Assembly (NCBI GenBank): GCA_009192285.1
Contig: WBVU01000021.1
Span: 124,001 to 188,000 of the forward strand
Direction of reading: 5' to 3'
Origin: Morchella semilibera
Taxonomy: Eukaryota > Ascomycota > Pezizomycetes > Pezizales > Morchellaceae
Length of the DNA stretch: 64,000 bases
The notes beneath the pieces are model-generated. The model did not search any database, was not told the DNA's origin, and was given only the letters and a program-made list of their open reading frames with translations. A program made the position numbers and the translations under genes. Positions 54,872-64,000 of this stretch are shown piece by piece; the first letter of the stretch is position 1, and every line of letters begins with the position of its first letter.

Positions 54872-55044
54872 TGGAAGCCTTCCCGTGGATACTCTGAAGG
54901 TGCTCAAACTTGAAGCCTTGAAGACAAATTACAGATCTTGCATAGAAAGAGCTCACAACAACTTTGTAGACACCCCCTGGGGGAATCTACAGACCACATT
55001 TGAACGCCTACAAACCTTCAAAAATATCCACGGGAAGGCTTCCA
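54872..55044. mobile_element. 173-bp foldback MITE
   Basis: Ends TGGAAGCCTTCCCGTGGATA and its reverse complement frame the element, and pairing continues inward (TGAAGGT / ACCTTCA; TCAAA / TTTGA). Non-coding. Confidence 0.75.
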
Positions 55045-56814
55045 TTAACAGAATACAGGTAAGCTGGCAGTTGATCAGGTCCGGTATCAATGTGGTGTTG
55101 ATCCGGTACTCAAAATATCACCTTCAAACCGAAACTATATTCGATCATGTACCTAGTCTTAAATCGCATATATAGTCTTTTACAATGCACAAAACAGGGA
55201 CTACTGTTACAATGTGGCATCAAGGTGATACAAATTCGCTACAACTAGGTTCTTCTTACACTACAGGACTTAATAACTACAGTAACAATACCACCTTCGG
55301 TGAAGTGGCCCCAAAACAGTAGTGGGCGTAGATCCAATGACGTTGGGGTTCCGGAGTCCGCGAATCGAGTAGCTTCCTTTGTTGGATGTATACTTGCTGG
55401 TCTTTTACTCTCTTATCCCGCTGTTGGGGGATTCTGTTTTACTCACCGCGGCTATTTCTCGCAAGAATTACGTTGGCGATCGAAGGGGAAGATATTGAAC
55501 AACTCTCCTAACGCGGAGTCTCTGAAGAGATCTTCCCATTTGGACATGCACGGCGCAAGACCCAAGCTAGTTAGCATTCTGCCTTGGAGGAACATACATG
55601 TACTTGAGACGAGTATGTACTCCCCGACACCTGTGGAGGAGGTGCCGTCGTCCACCTCCCACTGAGTATGTGGTGACTGTGGTTGCCGGTGGCAGGTCGA
55701 AGTGGGAAATATCTGTAATCCACACGGGACTCTATTTCAGCCCCGGGTGCTAATTGCTCTGGCAGGCTGGAATTCACACTTAGTGGCTAGAAGGGAGACA
55801 TCCTTCCCAGCTTCGCACCACCCGCAGCAGACTCTTGCATGTATCCCCGCTCGCTGCGTGCGGGCGGGCTTAGAACACTCGTCTGGATTCGCTACCGTGC
55901 TCTCCGCCACGAGTCTAAGTTGTTATTGATGCAAAGAGATATCGCTCGTGGGGTTGTCGAGAATGACGTATTCCGATTGGCCAACGACGGAATCCCTAAC
56001 CCTGGTTTGCAGAGTGGGAGTTTCGGAAATTTGAAAGTAGGGATGTGGACATACATGTGGATGTCACGGTGGGGTCAAGCTCGGCTGTGTAGTTTCTGTT
56101 CTGGCTGCGGTGGTGTATCGGTGTGGTGGGGTAGATACATGTATGGTGGTTGTGTTGTGGCCAAACACTAGTAGTGATGATATTGATAGCTGATGGGGTG
56201 TAACATAGAGATGTGTCTTCGTGCGTCTTTGCTGCGTCGCGTACCGTTTATAACAGGAAACTTGAAAAATGTGGAGAATGGGGTAATTTAATTTCATACC
56301 TGGCTGGACTTCATTTCCAGCAGCCAAATATATACTGGTTGATAGCACCGGCACGTACGAGCCAGTTTCAGAAAGAAACGTAAAAATATAGTAGAGGAAC
56401 ACATGTTTTATCGACCGATCTAGCTAGAAGGGTCACGTTAGCCTGGCTTGACCGATGCGGTCTCGGCATGTCTCCACCATGCATGCCTAGCTACTCCGGT
56501 GTACCACTAGGTTGGGGGGGGAGGGGGGGGGGGTTACTGGTCGTGGCCTGCGGGTGTACGGAGGATAGGCGCTGGCGATGATCATGAAGTGCCAGGTTTG
56601 ACAAGGTGCATAACAAAGTGGTAATCCCCTAGCTACATGCAACATGATACGGAGTCGTAGAACTTACTACCATCATGACCCCCAAGACCGAACGATGGTA
56701 CTGTATTATCGCGCGCATCACCGCACGGTTCCCAAGTGGCCCGAGACGCAAAAGGCCAAGCCCTGAGTGATGACCCGGCGGGGTATAAACGGCTCACTGC
56801 GCAGAGGACACTAA
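55045..56814. other. Intergenic, no firm gene
   Basis: Frames at 55300-55665 (plus) and 55839-56171 (plus) have no recognised motif. G-runs at about 56512-56532 could form a quadruplex. A stretch near 56060-56130 resembles part of 59880-59930, so some old repeat may be present. Confidence 0.3.
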
Positions 56815-56901
56815 GCTTCGGTAGCATAGGGGTCTGACTGCTTGATGGGTCACTAATCCCCCCAAATGAGAGTAGTATGGGGTTCGATTCCCCACCGAGG
56901 C
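56815..56901 (+). tRNA. tRNA-like gene, isotype unresolved
   Basis: 87 bp. The acceptor strands GCTTCGG (56815-56821) and CCGAGGC (56895-56901) pair over 7 bp; the T-arm TGGGG-TTCGATT-CCCCA is perfect; the A box TAGCATAGGGG and B box GGTTCGATTCC are canonical; and a T5 pol III terminator follows at 56906. The middle is about 15 nt longer than a class I tRNA, so an intron or long variable arm is likely. I could not fix the anticodon, so it may be a pseudogene. Confidence 0.6.
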
Positions 56902-56906
56902 CAACA

Positions 56907-57569
56907 TTTTTGTTTCTTTTGTTCTTTTTACACCACCACCACCACCACTAGTTCCCCACACTTTATCGCTCACTACTTAAAACCGTCATTTTAGGGCACT
57001 TTGACATCTCTCCGAAAAATATTTTTTCGTAATGGCTGGCCCATGACTATAGCTTATAATCAATCACCACATATTCGACCTTCATAGTGGCCAGCGTGCT
57101 ATTTAATTTCTCTTGCGTGTAGATATATGTCGTTCGCAAACCTGGGTAGGCTCTGGTATATAGGTGTATTAAATTTATGTAAATAAAAGTGGCCCACATG
57201 TTGATCTAGAGCTGATATCTGTATCATATTAGCACAAAGGTATGCATCTATGAGCTGGTTAACTTACTCTTCAGGCCTCATGCTTATAGCTTGTCGGAGC
57301 TTGCAATAATAAAGTTACCCCGGAGTTTGTCTACTACCTTTTCAGGCGGTACATGTACGCCATACCCGAAATTCTAATACACCTGTGTGATGATCTTCAA
57401 ATGGGTATCTGGAAGAAATATATAGCATCATTGGTGGCTTTTCGTGCGCTGCATCAACAGTTGGTATTAGTATTTGAATATACTCATGTCCGGACGAGCT
57501 TGAACGCGTTACCCCACTCCCCTCAGAACCCACCTTAAAAGTCCAGACAATCGCAGCTTAGGTACTTTA
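56907..57569. other. Intergenic, A/T-rich
   Basis: CCACCACCACCACCACTA microsatellite at about 56931; otherwise featureless. Confidence 0.35.
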
Positions 57570-58191
57570 CCACCCGTCCGCATATCTATATGAGACTAAA
57601 TAAGGGCTCGATAGCATATAAAAGCCTGGTATAACCCTTTTATCAAAATATGTCTTAATTGAGCCAGCTTTGGAGATTATACTAATACCTGGCACAGAAT
57701 TAGGGCCGAATAGGGCTCAGTTAATAGCCCTTTGGATAGAGGCATGCGCATAGAAATAGGCATTAGGAAAATCCGTAAGCTTTTGAGGGTGAAGATTAGG
57801 GTTAGGACTTAGTAGATATCAAACCCGCATGCCTTCCGTCTCTCCACCTCTCCACCATATCTCTACACCATCATCTCAACACCATCATCTCTACGCCTCC
57901 ATCTATATGGCTCCATCTACGTCCCCGCTGCAATTGAGCATCCTATAATCGTCCAGACATGAGCTAATCGGTGGAGGAGGTAGCGAATCAAGCAGCGAAT
58001 CTCTACGCCTTAACCTCGGCGGCTTCTTCATCTCCACAGCTTCATCTCCACCGCTTCATCATGTCATCTGCACTCCCCCCCCCCCCACTTCATGGATACC
58101 AAAATGATAGTCTCCTTCTTACCGCCGTCACAGCCCTACTAAATCGTCGTCATCGTCTAGACATGAGCTAATTGGTGAAATAAGCAGTGAA

Positions 58192-58312
58192 TCCAGCGAA
58201 TCCGTCACCCAATCCAGCGAATCCATCACCCAATTCAGCGAACCCAGTACCCAATCCAGGGAATCCAGCACCCAATATAGCAAGTCCAGCACCCAATCAA
58301 GCAGTACCAAAC
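58192..58312. repeat. 21-bp minisatellite
   Basis: About six units of the type AATCCAGCACCCAATCCAGC plus one base, with several substitutions between units. Confidence 0.75.
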
Positions 58313-58337
58313 CAAGCAGCGAACCACGTAGGCATTA

Positions 58338-58406
58338 CAGGCAGGTAAGCAGGCAGGCAGGCAGGCAGGCAGGTAGGCAGGCACGGCAGGCAGGCAAGCA
58401 GGTAGG
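58338..58406. repeat. AGGC microsatellite
   Basis: Interrupted (AGGC)n tract of about 70 bp inside the element at 57570-58713. Confidence 0.8.
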
Positions 58407-58753
58407 AAAGGTTGCTAGTAGAGGGTAAATGTACATATTAAATAGAGAAATAATAGAGAGTTTTATTTGTGAAATTCACCTATGTCAGAAGGAGTGTGAA
58501 TACTGGCCTGCCTGCGCATCCAGACTTTTCACCGAATAAAATAACCCTTTTATAGGCATTATCACATATACTAAGGCTGAATATATATAACCCTTAGGGC
58601 AAACAGGGCGTTTCAAGGACCCTATAAAGATTATACGGGTTAATATCAAATAATGGTTAATTGATAATTACATGAGCGTCAATTAATCCTCATATAGATA
58701 TGCGGACGGGCGGTAGTGTATATACCAACATCCCCCAAGTCCTTGAAGCGACA

Positions 58754-59402
58754 ATGCGAGGATCTTCTGTCTCCACCCTTCTCACTTTGATTCTAGTTCT
58801 CTGCGGGGTGACGTTCTGTCTTGCTGTTCCCGGCGATGTCGCTATTAGTTTTTCCAGGTGTTTATCCCCTTCTCTCTCTGCTCAGGTGAATGATACTTAC
58901 CCTTTCCCCACTCCCTCCGGGACTCCCTGTATTAAAGTCGGTCATCTTGGTATTGCCTCTAGATGGAAGGATTCGTAGAGTATATTGGCCATATAAAGAG
59001 TCTAGTCTAGGCCGAAATTTATATGTAGGCGTGACGATAGCTGTGATGAGCTTATGGCATCAGCACTCAACTCCCACATGAGTGATTGTTTTAGGGCCGA
59101 ATTCGACGGGGGGGACATTTCCACCGTTCTGTTACGAGCTTGGCTATGGAGTTGACAGCAGTTTGTGTGGTTCAAGCGGGAGCTCGAGCAGCGGGGGATG
59201 GGGAGGGGGAAGTAGTAGTAGCAGTAGTGATTACGGGATCGGTGGAAGCGGAAGTGGAAGTACTGGAAGTGGCGGCAGTAATGGATTGATAGACCATGAT
59301 ACTGGAAGTAGTAGATCCAGTTTATTCCAGTCGGGTGGTACTATCACGTCTGGTCTGCCAAGCTTTGTGATGCGGTTAGGGGGTTATCATTGTATGATGT
59401 GA
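58754..59402 (+). CDS. Small secreted Gly/Ser-rich protein
   Basis: Two exons (58754-58949 and 59095-59402) joined in phase by a GTATTG...TTTTAG intron; 167 residues. Residues 1-24 are a signal peptide (MRGSSVSTLLTLILVLCGVT FCLA). The mature part begins VPGDVAISFSRCLSPSLSAQ, has VNDTYPFPTPSGTPC and GPNSTGGTFPPFCYELGYGV with a few cysteines and two sequons, then a Gly/Ser tract (SSSGGWGGGSSSSSSDYGIG) and a short conserved-looking end. No enzyme motif. It would be listed as a candidate secreted effector or wall protein; that role is inference. The inner ATG was chosen because the signal peptide then starts at residue 1. Confidence 0.6.
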
Positions 59403-60595
59403 TTGATTGCATCAGCTGGAGTGTTGGTTAAAGTCAATTTGGGGGCAACGACGAACCAAGGGCAAAGACGAAAACACAGCCTGAGCGCCTGTGCTTTGCC
59501 CGCCAAATGTCCCTCTTCGTTGTCCCAAAAGTGACTCTAGGGTTAGGGTTAAATGACGTTGATCTGTCATTCCACATATGTACATGTATGTAAGTAGTTA
59601 TGCCTGTAGAAGTCCAACATTAGACCCGGACCCGCGCAGCTTCTGTATATGCCAGTACGCCCCAGGATGGCAAGCATGATTTCTTGCTATGAACCTCCTT
59701 ACTCTGCTACACTGCGTGGTGGCAGGGAGGTGCTAGCCTACATGTTATCAGGTATGCCACGGACTGTCAATCTCCAAGTAGCTTTCCGGCTATATTCCCC
59801 CGCAGGCGTGAGGTATCATGACAGTAGTTGGGATGAATATCTCACGACTCTAAGCGCCTCCCGCTCAGGCCCATGTACATGACCATGGCCTGTTGGGTAT
59901 AGTGATGGTCGTGCTCGGCTGTGTTGTAGTTTTATGTAGGGTATGATGGTGTGATTTTGGGAGTCCTATGACAATTACACCTCAAGCTTTGTAACATCGA
60001 TCGACCAACGTCCTAATTCATTTTCAATAGTCTCAAGCTGCTATATGTCTTCTCAGTATGTTTCCCAATGGCGAATAAGGAATACTTCATACCTAGCTCA
60101 ATGGTTAATGCGAAGCACTGTAGTCTTTCCCGAGATGTGACCCAGAGGTAATTATCTCTCGATGACTCTCTCCAGAGAGATTGAGAGAGGCTTTCCGCCC
60201 AAAGTTCTCTTAGACCTAACATTAACTGGAGATTCTTCTCATGTAAGGGTCTCGATTAGTATCGAGTCTTATGCTAGTCCGGAACCCCCCAGGCCTAACA
60301 AAAGTAATTAAAAACTCAAGATTCAGAGCTTCGAAAGTTTCATGGCATCGGTAAAGGATGCCATTAGCTATACTCGCAACTCCATAGCGTTTCTGAACAC
60401 AACCGCTATTAATTACATGCCATAAGAAAATGTAGTCTTGGAGGTTTTTTGTGTGTATGCAATATTAGTCGTCCCTATGGTACATCGATTTGTATGGTGA
60501 CACGGCAATCTATCCTAGGCATGAGGATAAGAAATGATAATTCTGCATGTTTTGGGCTCAAAAAGTGAAGTTATCTTTCGCACTGGATACAGGAG
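59403..60595. other. Intergenic, no gene recognised
   Basis: A TAGGGTTAGGGTTAAA tract near 59535; the frame at 59649-59882 has no known motif. Confidence 0.3.
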
Positions 60596-60745
60596 GATAT
60601 TATCGGTATATATCCTAACATGGCTATAGGTATCCTGACAGGGCAATAGATATCCTGACAGAGCGATATATAGGATACATATCTAGACAGGACAATATAT
60701 ATCCCGATAGAATGATATGTATATCCTGACAGCAGGATATATAGG
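60596..60745. repeat. Degenerate tandem repeat of ATATCCTGACAG
   Basis: Seven or so diverged units of about 20-22 bp (GATATCCTGACAGGGCAATA type). Confidence 0.7.
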
Positions 60746-61115
60746 CGGATTCATGCCCAGTCATCCCTAGCCGCGCCTAGTCACCCCCAATTGCCCCTTG
60801 CCGCACTCTGCCGATCCATCACGAACTTTTTCAGCTTCACCACCCGATTATTACCAAACCACTATATGCATCACCGCCCACATCAATAGCACCTTCAGAT
60901 CATCTCTTCCATCATTTGGCTTGCCAGAGTTGGGGAACACAATAACTACAAGAAAGGTTTGCACATGAATCTGAGCAAAACAGGTTAGGGTTTATCTACT
61001 ACTGTTCTAATGATTTTGATAGTTGGCATTCATGATGGTGAAGGTGAGAAGCTGATGGTGATAGTGATGGCGATGATGATGATGGTGATGATCATGGTGG
61101 TGAAGTGGTTTAGCT

Positions 61116-61285
61116 TGCTGCCCTGCCGTCCCCACTGCCCTGCCGTCCCCGCTGCCCTGCCGTCCCCACTGCCCTGCCGTCCCCGCTGCCCTGCCGTCCC
61201 CACTGCCCTGCCGTCCCCACTGCCCTGCCGTCCCCGCTGCCCTGCCGTCCCCGCTGCCCTGCCGTCCCCGCCGTCCCCGCTGCCT
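61116..61285. repeat. 17-bp GC-rich minisatellite
   Basis: CTGCCCTGCCGTCCCC(A/G) repeated about ten times; A and G forms are interspersed. A GATGGTGATG-type repeat lies just before it (61030-61105). Confidence 0.85.
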
Positions 61286-61289
61286 ATAT

Positions 61290-62798
61290 AATAGCTTATA
61301 CCCCCCTATATGATAGCCTACCATACAGAGATGATATCTTATCGGAGAGTGGTGATATGCCTATCCCGAAAACTCGTGAAAGTGCACGAGTTACGCAACT
61401 GGAGGTATAAAGCATCCTTGGTTTTAGGATACATTAGTATGGGAGGTTTTCATCCTATATAGACAATAAGTTATCTTTTCGACTCGTGTACCACAGGGCG
61501 TGTTCAAAAACGCTATGAAATTGCGAGTAGGTGAAGAAGACCAATGTAAAGTGATGGAACACAGCGATGCCATTTTGGTAAAACACCACCAACATTTAGT
61601 GTTTGTATGTGCTCGTTCCATTATCTATTAACTGTCGCTGTGCATCCTTGGTTGGCTTACAAGCCTGGATATCTAGGTATGTCGTACTTCCCCTGGATTT
61701 CTTTTCTTTCGATAGCGGGGGTTTTAATGGTCACGATCGTCAATAAATATCGTTCTCTATCGCAAAATAAATTCATGGTATTATATCTGTCATCACTCTG
61801 CCTTTTCGTAGCTCTCTCGGTAACAAACCACCATCGGAGTCGTCTCTTCGAGCTTCTTCCATCCCTCACCCTTCGGGATTAGGCACAGCATCGAAGCTAT
61901 CGTAATGGGTCAGGACTGTGGGCAGTATTCCTATCTCGATAATCCCGTAGCTCTCTAGGTTAGAGGCATACACTATACTGGTGAGCAAAGCCAGCTAGGT
62001 TGCTAACCACATCCCTAGACAAACCGGCCTTTCTCCTGGTTAATGACAGGGCATTTCCGCACTGGCTCGACTCCGGTTACTGGAAAGGCCGGCTATCTAC
62101 TAGGAAAAGACACTGAAAATTTTCATTCCCCAGTACCAGGACTCTGCTTCATTACTAGCAACTTCCTCGACACATTCCGTCGAGGGAGCTTGGAGATATC
62201 TCCTCTTTATCTCCCCTGATTAAAGTCTCGGCGCGGGTAAATATATCCTGGGTAACAGAAATGGTGGCTCATGTGGTAGCGGCGGCGGTACGAGCAGCTA
62301 TGCAAGTAGCAGTGGGGTGGTGGCGGGTATACAACAAGTGCGGGGGCGTATGTAGAAGTGGGGAATGGTATGGTGGTTGTTGTTGTGCGGCTTTTGGTAT
62401 GGGCGGGGATGATATATTGGGGGCTATAGTCGAGTTATGGATCTATTATCTATTATGTACTGGATTACATCCGTTTGAAAGCTTCTATAATATGATTGGT
62501 CGGGCACGACTAGGTATTTGACCAAGCGCGACACATGAGAATACCGAAACTCTACATAAATGATCGTAGCCCCCAATAGCAGCTGTACTAGGAGCCCAGG
62601 AGAACTTGATATCCATACTTGAAAGTAGAGAAGCACCTACAACTCGAGCTGCTAACCCCTAGTCTGCGGCACATCATCCGCCGAACCACCCAAGGCTAAA
62701 AAAATAATTAAATGATAAAAAGGCCGGCAACAAAAGACTTATGTGAGTAAGTATCATCCCTCAAGAGCGTCGCTACCATATTGGGCTTTCTCATCACT
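61290..62798. other. Intergenic, possible decayed genes
   Basis: The plus frame 61607-61882 has two hydrophobic stretches but no recognised family. At about 62250-62350 a Gly/Ser-rich frame (GNRNGGSCGSGGGTSSYASS) recalls the secreted protein at 58754-59402 and may be a decayed relative. Confidence 0.3.
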
Positions 62799-62875
62799 GC
62801 TCCCACCAGGATTTGAACCTGTCGTGGTCATATGACGAAGCCCAGTGTATTACCACTAGGCCACGCCACGATGCT
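62799..62875 (-). ncRNA. tRNA-like relic with pol III boxes
   Basis: On the minus strand: A box TGGCCTAGTGG, B box GGTTCAAATCC and a T-arm CAGG-TTCAAAT-CCTG. The acceptor stem does not pair and the anticodon arm is rearranged (CCACGA pairs with TCGTGG at the 5' end). Probably a tRNA pseudogene or the head of a tRNA-derived SINE. Confidence 0.45.
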
Positions 62876-64000
62876 TTTGTTTGTGTCGTTGTAGTTTATG
62901 AGCGGTGGAAAGATCCTTTCCTTGGCAACGCATCAAAACCCACGAACTGAATTGCATCACAGGGCAATGCATGAGGGATCAAACTGGGAGGAATTGGGGG
63001 GGGGAGGGGAAGCCGAAGGCCGCCATATGAAATGTCTAACTGGCAGGAATGGGAATCGGAAAGCGAAGGCCCCCATAACTAGAGTACATGTATATGTACT
63101 TACCCACCATAGAGAGAGCTATCTAGAGGATTAAAACTTACACAACCCGCAGTCGCGAGGTGGTAACCCTAGTATTATAGTACCACCAAACAGAGATTTT
63201 AAGCCTAAACAAAACCTAAGAATTGTGCAAACAGAGTAGTGAGCACTAATATGCACTGCCGTGGATATTGGATTAATTTGCTAGCGTTACTGCCGGCCCC
63301 CTATCGCAAAAAACACAACCTTTGGTGCAGACGGCGCTGGCGAGGTTTTCGGGTATCTACTTGCTTTGCAGTATTGAAATTTTATTCAGATACCTCTGGC
63401 ACGAGAATCTATAGTTCCTTCTCGCGCCGTATCTGTATCCCCCACAACTCTTCCGGGTCGTGGAGTCTATTGTGGGGGTAGATACTAGCATGTAGGACCT
63501 TGGAGGATAGAAAAGCAGACAGTAATGCCTTGGGATTTTGTGCAAAAGAACATGAGACCTTTGGGACAGCAATATGAGATAAAGCAGAATCGATCGATGA
63601 TACCTGAGATCGTCTCGAGTCTCTTTTGGCCCCCCCCCACATACAATTCGAAATTACAAACTCCAAAAATAAGGGTTAGGGTTTGCCAACCAACCTCCGC
63701 TTCAAAGTCACAGAACCATGAAGTCTCGAGACTGGACACTTGTTCCAAGACTTTCAATATTAGAATTAAAAGATACAAGGGGAGACAAGACCTATCCCAA
63801 TCTTATCTCGTACCCGTCAATTGTGAGAGTAACCGATGCTTGTATAACTTTATCCATAGCTAGTTCAAATATTCTTTTCATGTACCATATCCCCCATTTT
63901 TGGTACCCTCAATATACGTCTCCGCGTTTGACCACAAGTACCAGAAAAGACCTCTGTATCAATGGGCGTCTTCTCATAACCAATATTTTGCACCATATCG
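62876..64000. other. Intergenic to the right edge
   Basis: G-run near 62996, C-run near 63630, AAGGGTTAGGGTTT tract near 63670; no gene supported. Confidence 0.3.

Larger units (their letters stand above)
57570..58713. mobile_element. Non-autonomous DNA element with 25-bp inverted ends
   Basis: 1,144 bp. Ends CC(A/G)CCCGTCCGCATATCTA and its inverse differ at one base, with TA outside each end. The interior has no transposase. It holds CCATCATCTC-type repeats (57855-57910), a 21-bp minisatellite (58192-58312) and an AGGC array (58338-58406). It was probably moved by a Tc1/mariner- or pogo-type transposase in trans. Confidence 0.75.

Noticed and set aside
58190-58410. CRISPR-like array
   Set aside because: Head-to-tail repeats without unique spacers in a eukaryotic transposon; a plain minisatellite.
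61007-61324. Frames over the 17-bp minisatellite
   Set aside because: Open only because the repeat lacks stops; no protein features.

Overview
The window is nuclear DNA of a filamentous ascomycete. The evidence is short GT-AG introns with CTAAC/CTAAT branch points, a fungal tyrosinase-type gene, a NACHT/ankyrin STAND (NLR) gene, fungal HNH-nuclease and 'AR..NS' coiled-coil families, and a Plavaka-type KDZ transposase. The density of nested transposons, short TTAGGG-like tracts and gene content would suit a Pezizomycetes genome (truffle or morel relatives), but that placement is inference. No rRNA, CRISPR array or bacterial-style operon is present.

Layout. 1-1.6 kb: 5' part of a tyrosinase-like gene (minus strand) with intact splicing but three of six copper ligands replaced. 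2.26-8.46 kb: a 1.6-kb Tc1/mariner element swollen to 6.2 kb by solo LTRs (one inside another) and MITEs; most insertions can be placed to the base by 5-bp or TA target duplications. 8.79-22.45 kb: a 1.8-kb pogo-like element holding a 597-bp solo LTR and an 11.26-kb Plavaka (KDZ) element. The Plavaka element has an uninterrupted 1006-codon transposase, two accessory genes on the opposite strand and a 212-bp palindrome. 23.2-32.1 kb: the most unusual part, a head-to-tail array of at least five, probably seven, single-gene units on the minus strand. The units share a promoter, 3' module and junction motif but carry unrelated coding regions: a mitochondrial coiled-coil membrane protein, an HNH nuclease, a soluble coiled-coil protein, a PD-(D/E)XK-like protein and an 'AR..NS' family protein. 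MITEs lie at the junctions and inside the units. 33.3-36.8 kb: a pogo-type remnant and degenerate DNA. 37.4-41.5 kb: a RING-finger gene with a very long Pro/Glu/Ala-rich N-terminus. 43.7-45.6 kb: a two-exon, multi-pass membrane protein with a large glycosylated loop. 48.1-51.8 kb: an NLR gene whose Walker A loop is encoded by a 25-nt micro-exon. 52-64 kb: mostly intergenic DNA with MITEs, minisatellites, one tRNA-like gene, one tRNA-like relic and a two-exon Gly/Ser-rich secreted-protein gene.

How it fits together. Host genes of the defence and secretion type (NLR, RING, secreted protein, tyrosinase-like) sit between transposon nests. The 23-32 kb array looks like lineage-specific duplication in which one promoter plus 5'-UTR-intron module has been joined to different coding regions. 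It could be mobile or could be recombinational exon shuffling; the sequence alone does not decide between these. All product names rest on reading motifs by eye, with no database search.
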